Below are positions 24,688 to 33,821 of a DNA stretch of 64,000 nucleotides, in pieces. Origin of the DNA: Jiangella sp. DSM 45060 (GTDB lineage: Bacteria; Actinomycetota; Actinomycetes; Jiangellales; Jiangellaceae); contig NZ_LT629771.1 in NCBI RefSeq assembly GCF_900105175.1, positions 1,674,001 through 1,738,000 on the forward strand, read 5' to 3'. The translations under genes were made by a program, and so were the position numbers. The stretch's first letter is position 1. Every line of letters starts with the position of its first letter. The notes beneath the pieces were generated by a model. That model was not told the DNA's origin, did not search any database, and saw nothing but the letters and a program-made list of their open reading frames with translations.

Positions 24688-24734
24688 GTGGAGAAATCGG
24701 GGTTCCCGGTCCGCCGGATCTCCGATTTCTCCAC
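24688..24734. terminator. hairpin after thiL
   Basis: GTGGAGAAATCGG (24688-24700) pairs perfectly with CCGATTTCTCCAC (24722-24734), 13 bp, around a 21-base loop, 17 bp after the thiL stop. It can serve as a terminator; being AT-richer than its surroundings it could also be a dispersed palindromic repeat. Confidence 0.55.
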
Positions 24735-24920
24735 CCTCAACGACGCCGCTTGGCCTGGCGGCAGGCCGGCAGGGCGCGCCAGCGTGGCGCGACGTTGTCG
24801 GTGCCCGCCCGTAGGGTGGGCCCCACCCGGGCCGGGAGGGGTCTACCTACCACGGGCCACCCGACGCGACTCGAGCAGCGCCGCGGTGAACTCGCGCCGC
24901 TTCCCTCGGTCGGCTTTCGC

Positions 24921-24978
24921 GCCATGATCGTCCAGGTTCTGTGGTGCTATCACGCCCCGAAACCTGGATGATCATGGC
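24921..24978. repeat. palindromic intergenic element with 18-bp arms
   Basis: GCCATGATCGTCCAGGTT (24921-24938) and AACCTGGATGATCATGGC (24961-24978) pair in 17 of 18 positions; the loop holds GTG-CTAT-CAC, a further short stem. The ends include the self-complementary ATGATCAT. The form is that of a dispersed REP-like palindrome. Only one copy is in this window. Confidence 0.7.
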
Positions 24979-25160
24979 CCGGAGAGAGGCCAGCGGACGG
25001 CGACCCGGAGCGGAGCCGGTGGCCGAACCCGACGCGGCCAGAGGCGGCTAGCGAACCGGGACCAGCAGCGGAGTCGGTAGCCGAAACCCCACCTACGGCC
25101 AGTCAGCGGCCAGCGGAGCCGAACTCCAGCAGAGCTGCAAGCCGGGCCCATTTCCGGCCG

Positions 25161-25289
25161 GCCCCCTGACGCTGCTTTCACGGGGGCGCGGGCGGCCGGG
25201 TCAAGCGGTCCTCCGTCGCGCGAAGCGCCCAAGCAGAGGTCCGCTTGAGGCGGCCTCCCGCGCCCCCGACAATGGAAGCAGCAGGGGGC
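25161..25289. repeat. 129-bp imperfect palindrome
   Basis: The left arm from GCCCCCTG (25161) through GGGGGCGCGGG to TCAAGCGG and CCTC (about 25213) matches the reverse complement of the right arm, GAGG (25236) through CCGCTTGA, CCCGCGCCCCC and AAGCAGC to CAGGGGGC (25289), with a few mismatches and small gaps. The loop contains GCGCGAAGCGC. Folded as RNA it would be one long stem. Possible uses: a non-coding RNA, a miniature mobile element, or a structural repeat. Confidence 0.75.
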
Positions 25290-25373
25290 AGGCGGAACGC
25301 GGCAGAACAGAGCCAACGCGAGCCCAGCCAACGCGGAAACAAATCAACGCGAAAGAAGCCACCGAACGACAAC

Positions 25374-25401
25374 GAACCGCCCCCCACCAGGGGAGCGGTT
25401 C
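25374..25401 (-). terminator. rpmB terminator hairpin
   Basis: GAACCGC (25374-25380) and GCGGTTC (25395-25401) with extra CCCC/GGGG pairing form a compact hairpin 20 bp after the rpmB stop (25421), reading leftward. Confidence 0.65.
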
Positions 25402-25420
25402 ATGGTCGTTCAGGCAAGCG

Positions 25421-25609
25421 TCAGCGGCGCGCGACCTTGCCGGCCTTGAGGCACGAGGTGCAGACGTTCAGCCGCTTGGGGGTGCCCCCGACGACCGTCC
25501 GCACGGTCTGGATGTTCGGGTTCCAGCGACGCGGGGTCCGGCGGTGCGAGTGCGAGATCGAGTTGCCGAAGCCCGGGCCCTTGCCGCAGACATCGCAGGT
25601 GGCAGCCAC
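25421..25609 (-). CDS. rpmB: 50S ribosomal protein L28
   Basis: 62 residues from GTG 25609, with AGGAG six bases upstream. The L28 sequence has [28 protein letters not shown] and a zinc-type second pair [11 protein letters not shown], so this is the zinc-binding (C+) form. TTGACC about 45 bp upstream is a likely -35. Divergent from the DAK2 gene, the usual actinobacterial order. Confidence 0.97.
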   Translation of the reverse strand: MAATCDVCGKGPGFGNSISHSHRRTPRRWNPNIQTVRTVVGGTPKRLNVCTSCLKAGKVARR

Positions 25610-25743
25610 GGAGACTCCTACTGAGACGGATGATGGAAGACAACGGTCAACGTGCCCGCACCAGCACACCCGGCGCGAACAACCGCCCCAGCATACCGGG
25701 CCGCCGCGCCAGATAACAAACCGGCGCGGGGTAGTCTCGCCGG

Positions 25744-27357
25744 GTGCCACCGGTTCCCGACGCTGAGATCGTGCTGCGCTGGTGCCGCGCCGGGCTCGAC
25801 GCGCTCGCGGCGGCCAGAGAAGAGATCGACGCGCTGAACGTGTATCCGGTGCCGGACGGCGACACGGGAACCAACCTGTATCTCACCATGGAGGCCGCCC
25901 TCCAGCACGCCGAGGACGCCGAGCCGACGCTGGCGGCCACGGCCGAGGCGGCCGCGCGCGGAGCGCTCATGGGCGCCCGCGGCAACTCCGGCATCATCGT
26001 CGCGCAGATGCTGCGCGGCGTGGCCGACGTGCTCGGACGGGAGGGGACGACGCTCGCGGACGGGCGGGCGCTCGCCGACGGGCTGGCGGAGGCCGCGACC
26101 GCGGCGCGCGACGCCGTCGCCGACCCCGTCGAGGGCACCATCCTCAGCGTCGCCCGGGCCGCCGCCGACGCCGCCCGACGCCGGGCGAGCACAGACGACC
26201 GAACCCTCCCCGCCGTCGCGCTCGCCGCGGCCGCCGCCGCCCACGAGGCCCTCGACCGGACCCCCGCCCAGCTGGACGTCCTGCGCCGGGCGGGCGTGGT
26301 CGACGCGGGCGGGAGGGGGCTGACGGTGCTGCTGGACGCGTTCGACACCGTGCTGACCGGACGGCGGCCGCTGCCTGGCCCGCGGACCGTCGGCACCCAC
26401 ACCGTACCTGCCCCTGCCTACACGGGTTGCGGCCCTCAAACAGGTCCCGCCTACGAGGTCATGTACCTCCTCGACGCCCCGCACGAGCGGATCGACCCGC
26501 TCAAGCGGACCCTCGCCGGCATCGGCGACTCGCTGGTCGTCAGCGGCGCCGGCGAGGAGTGGAACGTGCACGTCCACACCGACGACGCGGGCGCGGCCAT
26601 CGAGGCGGGCATCGCCGCCGGCCGGCCGCACCGCATCAGCGTCACCTACCTGCCCGTCCAGCACCAAGCGCCGAAGGCGACGGCGCACCAGCGGGTGGTC
26701 GTCGCGTTCGCCGCCGGCGACGGGCTGGCCGAGCTGTTCGCCGAGGCCGGAGCGGTCGTCGTCGCGACGGCGACGGGGCACCGGCCGTCGACCGGCGAGA
26801 TGCTGGCCGCCGTCGACCGCGGCGACGACACCCGCACGGGCGACGTCGTCATCCTGCCGAACGAGCGCGACGCGGTCCCGGTGGCCGAGGCCGCCGCCGC
26901 GGAGCTGCGCACCCACGGCAGGAGGGCGGCCGTCATCCCGACGGTCGCGCAGGTCCAGGGCCTCGCCGCCCTCGCCGTCCACGAGCCGCACCGCGCCTTC
27001 GACGCCGACGTCGTCGCCATGACCGCCGCCGCGGGTCAGACCCGCCACGGCGCCGTCACCGTCGCCGCCCGCGAAGCCGTCACGATGGCCGGGGTGTGCC
27101 GGCCGGGCGACGTGCTCGGGGTGGTCGACGGCGACTTCGCGGTGATCGGCGCGGACCTGCTGGAGGTGGCCACCGAGGTGGTCGCCCGTATGCTCGCGGC
27201 AGGGGGCGAGCTGGTCACGGTTGTCACCGGCGACGCCGCCACCGAGGGCCTCGCCGACGGCGTCGCCCGCGCGGTCCGCCGCGGCCACCCTGAAGCCGAC
27301 ACCGTCGTCTACCGCGGCGGTCAACCCCGCTACCCGCTACTGCTCGGAGTCGAGTGA
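25744..27357 (+). CDS. DAK2-domain protein (FakA-like kinase/phosphatase family)
   Basis: 537 residues. The N-terminal DhaL/DAK2 domain has [18 protein letters not shown] (Mg/ATP-binding Asp residues) and [18 protein letters not shown]; a middle segment is followed by a C-terminal domain with [14 protein letters not shown] and [16 protein letters not shown]. FakA family members phosphorylate fatty acids bound to DegV/FakB; the substrate here is not known. TAGTCT (25732-25737) is six bases before the GTG, suggesting leaderless mRNA. Its TGA overlaps the recG start. Confidence 0.9.
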   Translation: MPPVPDAEIVLRWCRAGLDALAAAREEIDALNVYPVPDGDTGTNLYLTMEAALQHAEDAEPTLAATAEAAARGALMGARGNSGIIVAQMLRGVADVLGREGTTLADGRALADGLAEAATAARDAVADPVEGTILSVARAAADAARRRASTDDRTLPAVALAAAAAAHEALDRTPAQLDVLRRAGVVDAGGRGLTVLLDAFDTVLTGRRPLPGPRTVGTHTVPAPAYTGCGPQTGPAYEVMYLLDAPHERIDPLKRTLAGIGDSLVVSGAGEEWNVHVHTDDAGAAIEAGIAAGRPHRISVTYLPVQHQAPKATAHQRVVVAFAAGDGLAELFAEAGAVVVATATGHRPSTGEMLAAVDRGDDTRTGDVVILPNERDAVPVAEAAAAELRTHGRRAAVIPTVAQVQGLAALAVHEPHRAFDADVVAMTAAAGQTRHGAVTVAAREAVTMAGVCRPGDVLGVVDGDFAVIGADLLEVATEVVARMLAAGGELVTVVTGDAATEGLADGVARAVRRGHPEADTVVYRGGQPRYPLLLGVE

Positions 27358-29540
27358 TGGTCGGATTCGACACGCAGCTGACCTCCGTGGTCGGCGACAA
27401 GACCGCCAAGGCGCTGGCGAAGACGCTGGACCTGCAGACCGTCGGCGACCTCATGCGCCACTACCCGCGCCGCTACGTGCAGCGCGGCGAGCTGACCGAG
27501 CTCAGCTCGTTGCGCGACGACGAGCTCGTCACCGTCGTCGCGCGGGTGAAGAGCGTGTCGCGGCGGCACATGAAGAACCGCCGCGGCACGCTGCTGGAGG
27601 CGGTCGTCACCGACGGCACCGGCGAGCTGCGGCTGACCTTCTTCAACCAGGCGTGGCGCGAGCGCGACCTGCGGCCCGACCGCATCGGGCTGTTCGCCGG
27701 CAAGGTCGGCACGTTCCGCGACCAGCGCCAGCTCGCGCACCCCGAGTACCAGATGTTCCCCGACGACGTCACCGACTTCCAGCAGGCGGCCGAGGAGTAC
27801 GCCGACGAGATCATCCCGGTCTACCCGGCCAGCGAGAAGGTGCCGTCGTGGCTGGTCGCGAAGTCGGTCGAGGTGACGCTGCAGCAGCTCGGCGACCTCC
27901 CCGACCCGTTGCCCGACGAGGTGCTGCGCAAGCGCCGGCTGCCCGGCCTCGTCGCGGCGCTGAACGCCGTGCACCGTCCGAAGGCCATCGAGAAGGCGTG
28001 GACGGCGCAGCGGCGGCTGCGCTTCGAGGAGGCCTTCGTCCTGCAGACGGAGCTGGCCCGGCGCCGCCTGTCGACGGCCGCGCTGCCGGCGCATCCGCGC
28101 CGGGCCACGCCGGGCGGGCTGGTCGACGCGCTGGACGAGCGGCTGCCGTTCGAGCTGACGGAGGGTCAGCGGCAGGTCGGCGATCAGCTGGCCGCCGAGC
28201 TGGACACCCCGCACCCGATGCACCGGCTGCTGCAGGGCGAGGTCGGCGCCGGCAAGACCGTCGTCGCGCTGCGGGCCATGCTCGCCGTCGTCGACGCCGG
28301 GGGACAGGCCGCGCTGCTGGCCCCGACGGAAGTGCTGGCCCAGCAGCACCACCGCTCGCTGACGGCGATGCTCGGCGAGCTCGCGCAGGCCGGCATGCTC
28401 GGCGGCGCCGACCAGGGCACCCGGGTGGCGCTGCTCACCGGCTCGATGTCGACGGCGCAGCGCCGCACCGCGCTGAACGAGATCGTCACCGGCGACGCCG
28501 GCATCGTCGTCGGCACCCACGCGCTGCTGGAGGAGAACGTCCAGTTCTTCGACCTCGGCCTGGTCGTCGTCGACGAACAGCACCGGTTCGGCGTCGAGCA
28601 GCGGGCCGCGCTGGCCGCCAAGAGCCGCGACGGCACGCGGCCGCACGTGCTGGTCATGACCGCGACGCCGATCCCGCGGACGGTCGCCATGACGGTCTTC
28701 GGCGACCTCGAGATCTCCACGCTCTCCGACGTCCCGCGCGGCCGCGCCGACGTCGCCACGCACGTCGTCCCGGTCGACGAGAAGCCGCACTACCTCGACC
28801 GCGCCTGGCAGCGGGTGCGCGAGGAGGTCGAGAAGGGTCACCGCGTCTACATCGTCTGCCCGCGCATCGGTGACGACGACACCGGCTCGGCCGACGAGGA
28901 ACCGCCGCCGGCCGACGATGACAAGCGCCGCCCGGCCGCCGTCCTCGAGCTGGCCGAGCACCTGCGCACCGGCCCGCTGCAGGGCGTCGGCCTGGACGTC
29001 CTGCACGGCCGGCTGCCGTCGGAGACGAAGGACGCGGTCATGGCGGCGTTCGCGGCCGGCACGACACCGGTCGTGGTGGCGACCACCGTCATCGAGGTCG
29101 GCATCGACGTGCCGACGGCGTCGATGATGGTCATCGTCGACGCCGACCGGTTCGGCGTGTCGCAGCTGCACCAGCTGCGCGGCCGCATCGGCCGTGGCGC
29201 CATCCCGGGCGTGTGCCTGCTGGTCACCGAGGCGCCGCCGGGCACGCCCGCGCGCGAGCGGCTGGACGCCGTCGCCAAGACCCGCGACGGGTTCGAGCTC
29301 TCGCAGGTCGACCTCGAGCACCGCCGCGAGGGCGACGTGCTCGGCGCGTCGCAGTCCGGCCACCGGTCCAGCCTCAAGCTGCTCCGGGTCATCCGCGACG
29401 TCGAGATCATCGAGCAGGCCCGCGAGGACGCCGGCGCCGTCGTCGAGGCCGACCCCGACCTCGCCGCGCACCCGGCCCTGCTGGACGCCGTCAGGGCCGC
29501 GCTGGCCGAGCAGGAGGCCGACTACCTCGACAAGGCGTGA
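27357..29540 (+). CDS. recG: ATP-dependent DNA helicase RecG
   Basis: About 727 residues. N-terminal wedge/OB domain (LMRHYPRRYVQRGELTEL), helicase Walker A LLQGEVGAGKTVVALRA, DEQHRFGVEQR (DExH-like Walker B), MTATPIPRTVAMTVFG, and C-terminal TTVIEVGIDVPTASMMVI and QLHQLRGRIGRG motifs. It reverses stalled replication forks. A GTG lies directly before the ATG (GTGATG); the DAK2 stop overlaps either choice. An insertion rich in Asp/Glu/Pro (about residues 505-525) follows the IVCPRIG motif. Confidence 0.97.
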   Translation: MVGFDTQLTSVVGDKTAKALAKTLDLQTVGDLMRHYPRRYVQRGELTELSSLRDDELVTVVARVKSVSRRHMKNRRGTLLEAVVTDGTGELRLTFFNQAWRERDLRPDRIGLFAGKVGTFRDQRQLAHPEYQMFPDDVTDFQQAAEEYADEIIPVYPASEKVPSWLVAKSVEVTLQQLGDLPDPLPDEVLRKRRLPGLVAALNAVHRPKAIEKAWTAQRRLRFEEAFVLQTELARRRLSTAALPAHPRRATPGGLVDALDERLPFELTEGQRQVGDQLAAELDTPHPMHRLLQGEVGAGKTVVALRAMLAVVDAGGQAALLAPTEVLAQQHHRSLTAMLGELAQAGMLGGADQGTRVALLTGSMSTAQRRTALNEIVTGDAGIVVGTHALLEENVQFFDLGLVVVDEQHRFGVEQRAALAAKSRDGTRPHVLVMTATPIPRTVAMTVFGDLEISTLSDVPRGRADVATHVVPVDEKPHYLDRAWQRVREEVEKGHRVYIVCPRIGDDDTGSADEEPPPADDDKRRPAAVLELAEHLRTGPLQGVGLDVLHGRLPSETKDAVMAAFAAGTTPVVVATTVIEVGIDVPTASMMVIVDADRFGVSQLHQLRGRIGRGAIPGVCLLVTEAPPGTPARERLDAVAKTRDGFELSQVDLEHRREGDVLGASQSGHRSSLKLLRVIRDVEIIEQAREDAGAVVEADPDLAAHPALLDAVRAALAEQEADYLDKA

Positions 29541-29541
29541 C

Positions 29542-29703
29542 GGGGTGTCTCCCGGGTCCGTGGCCTACTGCGCGACGCCCAGGCGGCGCCTCGCTGCGTT
29601 CTCGTCAGTCGTCATAGAACCCCGCTATGCCTCCTTCCTCGCACCTTGCGAGGCATCCACCTGGACGCCGCTCGCTACGGCCGAGACCCGGGAGACACAC
29701 CCC
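29542..29703. repeat. 162-bp nested palindromic element after recG
   Basis: GTGTCTCCCGGGTC (about 29545-29558) pairs perfectly with GACCCGGGAGACAC (29685-29698), with GGG/CCC beyond. Inside, an imperfect stem pairs GGCCTACTGCGC... with ...GCTACGGCC, and the centre holds CATAG-CTATG and TCGCA-TGCGA hairpins. It starts right after the recG stop and its right arm also encodes the last residues of the convergent membrane protein. It may act as a bidirectional terminator or be a dispersed repeat. Confidence 0.7.
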
Positions 29704-30049
29704 GGGCGATCCCGGACCCGATGACGGCCGCCGCCAGCAGCGCGGCCAGCCGTAGCGCCGCCGGGGCGCCGTCCAGGGCCAGCGCACCGCCGTTGCCCAG
29801 CAGGAACGCGGTCGCGACGCACCAGCCGACGGCCGCGATGCACAGCGCCGCCACCAGGTGCGCCGCCCACGCCGCGTACACGCCGACGACGATCACCATC
29901 AGCCCCACGCGGACCTCGCCGTGCGCGGCGGGGACGGCGAGCGCGGCGACGCAGCCGCCGGCGGCGAGGACGGCGTACCCGGTGGCCAGCACGACCTCCA
30001 GCGGCCAGCCGGCGGCCCGGGCGACGAACGGGGCGGGGGAGTCGGTCAC
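29675..30049 (-). CDS. four-helix membrane protein of unknown function
   Basis: 124 residues from GTG 30049. Four hydrophobic helices are apparent (about 17-38, 46-65, 67-86, 97-114). No family is recognised. The last residues (GVSPGSRP) are encoded by the right arm of the palindromic element at 29542-29703, so the natural C-terminus may have been altered by that element. Converges on recG. Confidence 0.6.
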   Translation of the reverse strand: MTDSPAPFVARAAGWPLEVVLATGYAVLAAGGCVAALAVPAAHGEVRVGLMVIVVGVYAAWAAHLVAALCIAAVGWCVATAFLLGNGGALALDGAPAALRLAALLAAAVIGSGIARGVSPGSRP

Positions 30050-30183
30050 GTGCCCAGGCTCCGCCGCGGGACGGCGCCCGAGCGGTGCTCCCTACGGGTT
30101 CCTGACGCCGCGCGGGCGAATCTCAACGCTTTCTTGACGCCCGGCGGCCGGTTCGGGCCGGGTGGCCGTGCTGGAATCGAGAC

Positions 30184-31155
30184 GTGATCGTGGACAAGGC
30201 CGTCTATCGCGACGGCGAGCGCGAAGAGATCGACGGCGACATCAGCGAGGCGTTCGAGCGGGCCAAGGCACGCGGCGACTGCTTCCTGTGGATCGGCCTG
30301 TTCGAGCCGGCGCACGAGGAGTTCGACCTCATCGTCGACGAGCTGAAGCTGCACCCGCTCGCGGTCGACGACGCCGTCAACGCCCACCAGCGGCCGAAGC
30401 TGGAGCTGTACGGCGACACCGTCTTCGCCGTGTTCAAGACGCTCGAGCACCGCGACGACGCCGCCACGCTCGACGTCGGCGAGATCATGATGTTCATCGG
30501 CGACGACTTCGTCATCACCGTCAGGCACGGCGCCATCAACCCGCTCGACACCGTCCGGCACCGGGTCGAGTCGGAGAAGTGGCTGCTCGACGCGGGCCCG
30601 GCCGGTGTGCTGTACGCCGTCAGCGACCTCATAGCCGACAGCTACACGCGGCTGGCCCGGCAGGTCGAGGCGGACGTCATCGAGACCGAGCGGCTGGTGT
30701 TCCAGCCCGGCGCCGCCGACGCCACCGAGGCGATCTACTCGCTGAAGCGGCAGGTGCTGCAGTTCCGCATCGCGGTCGACCCGCTGGTGCCGGTCATGGA
30801 GGATCTCACCCGGGGCCGGGTCGCGCTGTGCGCCGGCCTGAGCGAGTACTTCCGCGACATCCTCGACCACCTGTTGCGCGTCGACCGCATGGTCGAGGCG
30901 CAGAACGAGCTGCTCACGGGCGCGCTGGCGGCGAACCTGTCGCTGGTGACCATGCAGCAGAACATCGACCTGCGCAAGATCTCGGCGTGGGCCGCGATCG
31001 TGGCCGTGCCGACGATGATCGCCGGGGTCTACGGCATGAACTTCGACCACATGCCCGAACTGCACTGGTCGTTCGGCTACCCGCTGGCCGTGGGCGTCAT
31101 GATAGGCGCGTGTCTGTTGCTCTATCGCAAGCTGCGCCGCAGCGGCTGGCTCTGA
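30184..31155 (+). CDS. corA: CorA-type magnesium/cobalt transporter
   Basis: 323 residues from GTG 30184. A long cytoplasmic alpha/beta domain is followed by two C-terminal membrane helices; the first ends in the family signature YGMNF, and the last ends with a basic tail (YRKLRRSGWL). HPLAVDDAVNAHQRPKLE is the conserved N-terminal motif. A homopentameric Mg2+ channel in the cytoplasmic membrane. It stands alone, 28 bp before rsmD. Confidence 0.93.
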   Translation: MIVDKAVYRDGEREEIDGDISEAFERAKARGDCFLWIGLFEPAHEEFDLIVDELKLHPLAVDDAVNAHQRPKLELYGDTVFAVFKTLEHRDDAATLDVGEIMMFIGDDFVITVRHGAINPLDTVRHRVESEKWLLDAGPAGVLYAVSDLIADSYTRLARQVEADVIETERLVFQPGAADATEAIYSLKRQVLQFRIAVDPLVPVMEDLTRGRVALCAGLSEYFRDILDHLLRVDRMVEAQNELLTGALAANLSLVTMQQNIDLRKISAWAAIVAVPTMIAGVYGMNFDHMPELHWSFGYPLAVGVMIGACLLLYRKLRRSGWL

Positions 31156-31183
31156 GGTCCGTACCACCTGGTACGGTCCGCCG

Positions 31184-31744
31184 GTGACGCGCATCGTGGC
31201 CGGCGCGGCGGGCGGCCGGCGGCTGTCCGTACCGCCCGGCAACCGCACCCGGCCGACGTCCGACCGCGTGCGCGAGGCGCTGTTCTCGTCGCTGGCGGCG
31301 ACGTTCGGCGGCGGCCTCGGCGGGCTGCGCGTGCTCGACCTCTACGCGGGCAGCGGCGCGCTCGGCCTGGAGGCGCTGTCGCGCGGCGCGGAGCACTGCC
31401 TGCTGGTCGAGTCCGACGCCCGCGCGGCGGCCGTGATCAGGGCGAACGTCAAGGCGGTGGGGCTGCCCGGCGCGGTCGTCGTGGCGGCCACGGCGGAACG
31501 CACCCTGGCCACGCCGCCGGACGCGCCGTACGACATCGTGCTGGCCGATCCGCCGTACGCGATGGTTGACGCCGAGCTGAGTGGGGTACTCGTCTCGCTG
31601 ACGGCGGGCTGGCTCTCCCCGGACGCGGTGGTCGTCGTCGAACGCGACCGCCGCAGCGCGCCGTTGACCTGGCCCGACGACATCGAGCCCGGCCGGGAAC
31701 GGCGGTACGGCGAGACCGTGCTCTGGTACGGTCGCGCCCGGTGA
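31184..31744 (+). CDS. rsmD: 16S rRNA (guanine(966)-N2)-methyltransferase
   Basis: 186 residues, GTG start. TRIVAGAAGGRRLSVPPG and RPTSDRVREALFSSL open the protein, LDLYAGSGALGLEALSRGA binds S-adenosylmethionine, and LADPPY is the catalytic D-P-P-Y of N2-guanine methylases. It precedes coaD by 18 bp, the usual bacterial pairing. Confidence 0.95.
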   Translation: MTRIVAGAAGGRRLSVPPGNRTRPTSDRVREALFSSLAATFGGGLGGLRVLDLYAGSGALGLEALSRGAEHCLLVESDARAAAVIRANVKAVGLPGAVVVAATAERTLATPPDAPYDIVLADPPYAMVDAELSGVLVSLTAGWLSPDAVVVVERDRRSAPLTWPDDIEPGRERRYGETVLWYGRAR

Positions 31745-31762
31745 GATGACACAGGAGGACAC

Positions 31763-32242
31763 GTGCGCCGCTGTCTGTGCCCAGGCTCGTTCGACCCGGT
31801 CACGAACGGTCACCTCGACGTCATCGAGCGGGCCGCGAGCCTGTTCGACGAGGTCGTCGTCGCCGTCGGGGTGCACCCGTCGAAAAAGGGGCTGTTCTCC
31901 GTCGACGAGCGCATCGACCTGCTCGAGAAGGTATGCGCGCACCTGCCGGCTGTCCGGGTCGAGAGCTTCGAGGGGCTCTTGGTCGATTTCGCCCGCCGGC
32001 TCGACATCCCGGCTGTCGTGAAAGGGCTGCGCGCGGTCACCGATTTCGACTATGAACTTCAGATGGCGCAGATGAGCCACCGCCTGACGGGATTGGAGAC
32101 GCTGTTCGTGGCGACCAATCCCGACTACTCCTTCCTTTCGTCCTCGTTGGTGAAAGAGGTAGCGTCCTACGGCGGTGACGTCGCTGGGCTGGTGCCCGAC
32201 GTGGTGCTCCAGCGGCTGCATGAGAGATTGGGACGCCGGTGA
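31763..32242 (+). CDS. coaD: pantetheine-phosphate adenylyltransferase
   Basis: 159 residues from GTG 31763 after an AGGAGG site. Nucleotidyltransferase motifs: CPGSFDPVTNGHLDVI (with the T/H-x-G-H site), VVKGLRAVTDFDYELQMAQMN-like segment, and SFLSSSLVKEVASYGGDV. Fourth step of coenzyme A synthesis. Confidence 0.97.
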   Translation: MRRCLCPGSFDPVTNGHLDVIERAASLFDEVVVAVGVHPSKKGLFSVDERIDLLEKVCAHLPAVRVESFEGLLVDFARRLDIPAVVKGLRAVTDFDYELQMAQMSHRLTGLETLFVATNPDYSFLSSSLVKEVASYGGDVAGLVPDVVLQRLHERLGRR

Positions 32243-32266
32243 TCCTGCTCCGGCACACCTAGGGGG

Positions 32267-32914
32267 ATGGTCATGGAGGTTCATGACAAGATCGCCGAGA
32301 TCGTCACACTCGTCGACTCGGCGCGGACGATGCCCATGTCGTCCACCGCAATGGTGAACAAACAACAGTTGCTGACCCTGCTCGACGAGGTCCGCGAGGG
32401 ATTGCCGGCGAATCTGCAGGCGGCCGAAGCGGTCCTGGGGCAGCGCGAGGCGCTGCTGATCGAGGCGCGCGGCAACGCCGAGCGCATCATCGCCAACGCC
32501 AACTCCGAGCAGGCCCGGCTGGTGGCCGACCACGCCGTCACGCAGGCCGCCCGGCAGGAGGCCGAGGAGATCCTGCGGCAGGCCCGTGAGCAGGCCGAGA
32601 ACATCCGCAGCGACGCCGACGACTACGTCGACGCGAAGCTGGCCCGGCTGGAGATCTCCGCGGCCCGCATCGTCGAGACCGTCCGCGACGGCCGCGAGCA
32701 GCTGCGCCACCCCACGGCCTACGAGGAGCTGTCGCAGCGGCGCAACGGCAACGCGGTCGTCGTCCCGCAGCTCGACGGCGGGCAGGACGACTTCAGCGCC
32801 GGCTCCGACGGCCGGGCCGAGCGGTTCGGGCCGGACGCCGACGACTCGCCGGACGAGCCCGGCTCCGGCGGACGCGACGCGCGGCCCGACAAGCTCACGT
32901 CGGGTTTGGGATAG
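32267..32914 (+). CDS. DivIVA/SepIVA-like coiled-coil protein
   Basis: 215 residues (ATG 32267, or ATG 32273 two codons later). The N-terminus has VHDKIAEIVTLVDSARTMPMS, then MVNKQQLLTLLDEVREGLPANLQAAEAVL, then a long Ala/Glu/Gln coiled coil (about 70-150) and a disordered acidic tail. This matches the actinobacterial coiled-coil protein between coaD and yceD, related to SepIVA, which takes part in septum and polar growth in mycobacteria. The function here is inferred. Confidence 0.75.
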   Translation: MVMEVHDKIAEIVTLVDSARTMPMSSTAMVNKQQLLTLLDEVREGLPANLQAAEAVLGQREALLIEARGNAERIIANANSEQARLVADHAVTQAARQEAEEILRQAREQAENIRSDADDYVDAKLARLEISAARIVETVRDGREQLRHPTAYEELSQRRNGNAVVVPQLDGGQDDFSAGSDGRAERFGPDADDSPDEPGSGGRDARPDKLTSGLG

Positions 32915-32943
32915 CGGGCCGCCGTCTAGTACCATCGGTCGTC

Positions 32944-32960
32944 GGCCTCACGCTGAGGCC
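32944..32960. promoter_or_regulatory. short hairpin before yceD
   Basis: GGCCTCA-CGC-TGAGGCC is a perfect 7-bp stem with a 3-base loop in the 55-bp gap between the coiled-coil gene and yceD. It could be a weak terminator or attenuator in front of the ribosomal-protein operon. Confidence 0.4.
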
Positions 32961-32969
32961 GAGGTTGGC

Positions 32970-33593
32970 ATGCCCTTACCAGCACGAGAGTTGACTACGC
33001 TGAGCACGCTCGATCCGCGCGCCCCGTTCGTACTCGCCACGCACGAGCTCGGACGACGGCCGGGTTCGACCCAGAAGGTCTCTCTCACGGTAGCGGCGCC
33101 CGCTGATCTCGGACTCGGTGCGGTGGTCGGGGTGCCCGACGGGGCCGACATCGAGCTGGACCTCCGGCTCGAGTCGGTCATGGAGGGCGTGTTGGTGTCC
33201 GGCACCGTCCGGGCGCCGTACACCGGCGAGTGCGTGCGCTGCCTGGAGCCCGTCGACGGCGAAGTCGTCGCCGAGGTCCAGGAACTGTACGTCTACCCAG
33301 AACGGGCCGACGACCCCGACACCGAGACCGACGACGAAGAACTGCGGGTCGAGGACGACCTCCTCGACCTCGAACAACCGGTCCGGGACGCGGTGGTGCT
33401 CGCACTGCCGCAGTCGCCGGTCTGCCGGGACGACTGCCCGGGCCTGTGCCCGGACTGCGGCGCCCGGCTGGCCGACGACCCGGATCACACGCACGACACC
33501 ACCGATCCACGGTGGGCGGCCCTGGCCGGGTTGCTCGCCGACGACACGAACGAGACCGGCTCGAACAGGGCCGGCCCGACGGAAGAGAGCTAG
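32970..33593 (+). CDS. YceD / DUF177 family protein (23S rRNA accumulation factor type)
   Basis: 207 residues from ATG 32970; TTG 32991 is an alternative that gives the more usual N-terminus just before [20 protein letters not shown]. The zinc-type cysteines of the family are present: VRCLEP near the middle and [16 protein letters not shown] near the end. YceD is always next to rpmF and acts in 23S rRNA or L32 assembly. Here rpmF starts three bases after its stop. Confidence 0.93.
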   Translation: MPLPARELTTLSTLDPRAPFVLATHELGRRPGSTQKVSLTVAAPADLGLGAVVGVPDGADIELDLRLESVMEGVLVSGTVRAPYTGECVRCLEPVDGEVVAEVQELYVYPERADDPDTETDDEELRVEDDLLDLEQPVRDAVVLALPQSPVCRDDCPGLCPDCGARLADDPDHTHDTTDPRWAALAGLLADDTNETGSNRAGPTEES

Positions 33594-33595
33594 CC

Positions 33596-33799
33596 GTGGC
33601 CGTCCCGAAGCGGAAGATGTCGCGCAGCAACACCCGCCACCGCCGTTCGCAGTGGAAGGCGAAGCTGCCGCAGGTCCAGCAGCGCACCGTCAACGGGCGC
33701 ACCACCTGGGTCGTCGCGCACCGCGCCACCGTGGTCGAGGACTCCCAGGGCACGCCGCTGTTCCTGGAGTACAACGGCCGCCAGGTCGGCGACGTCTGA
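33596..33799 (+). CDS. rpmF: 50S ribosomal protein L32
   Basis: 67 residues from GTG 33596. [20 protein letters not shown] is the standard L32 start. The usual zinc cysteines (CxxC) are absent, so this is the zinc-free (C-) form, in contrast with L28 in this window. Coupled to yceD. Confidence 0.96.
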   Translation: MAVPKRKMSRSNTRHRRSQWKAKLPQVQQRTVNGRTTWVVAHRATVVEDSQGTPLFLEYNGRQVGDV

Positions 33800-33821
33800 G
33801 GGCTCGCGTAGGAGCCCGCAG

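Larger units (their letters stand above)
24671..25420. other. 750-bp gene-free stretch with palindromic elements
   Basis: No convincing gene is seen between thiL and rpmB. It contains, in order: a 13-bp inverted repeat (24688-24734), an 18-bp-arm inverted repeat (24921-24978), a purine-rich part with degenerate repeats of GCGGAG(C/T)CGGT(G/A)GCCGAA (about 25000-25090), a 129-bp imperfect palindrome (25161-25289), an A-rich part with three CAACGCG copies (25314-25351), and the rpmB terminator (25374-25401). Base composition after 25280 is less GC-rich than the genes. Confidence 0.7.
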
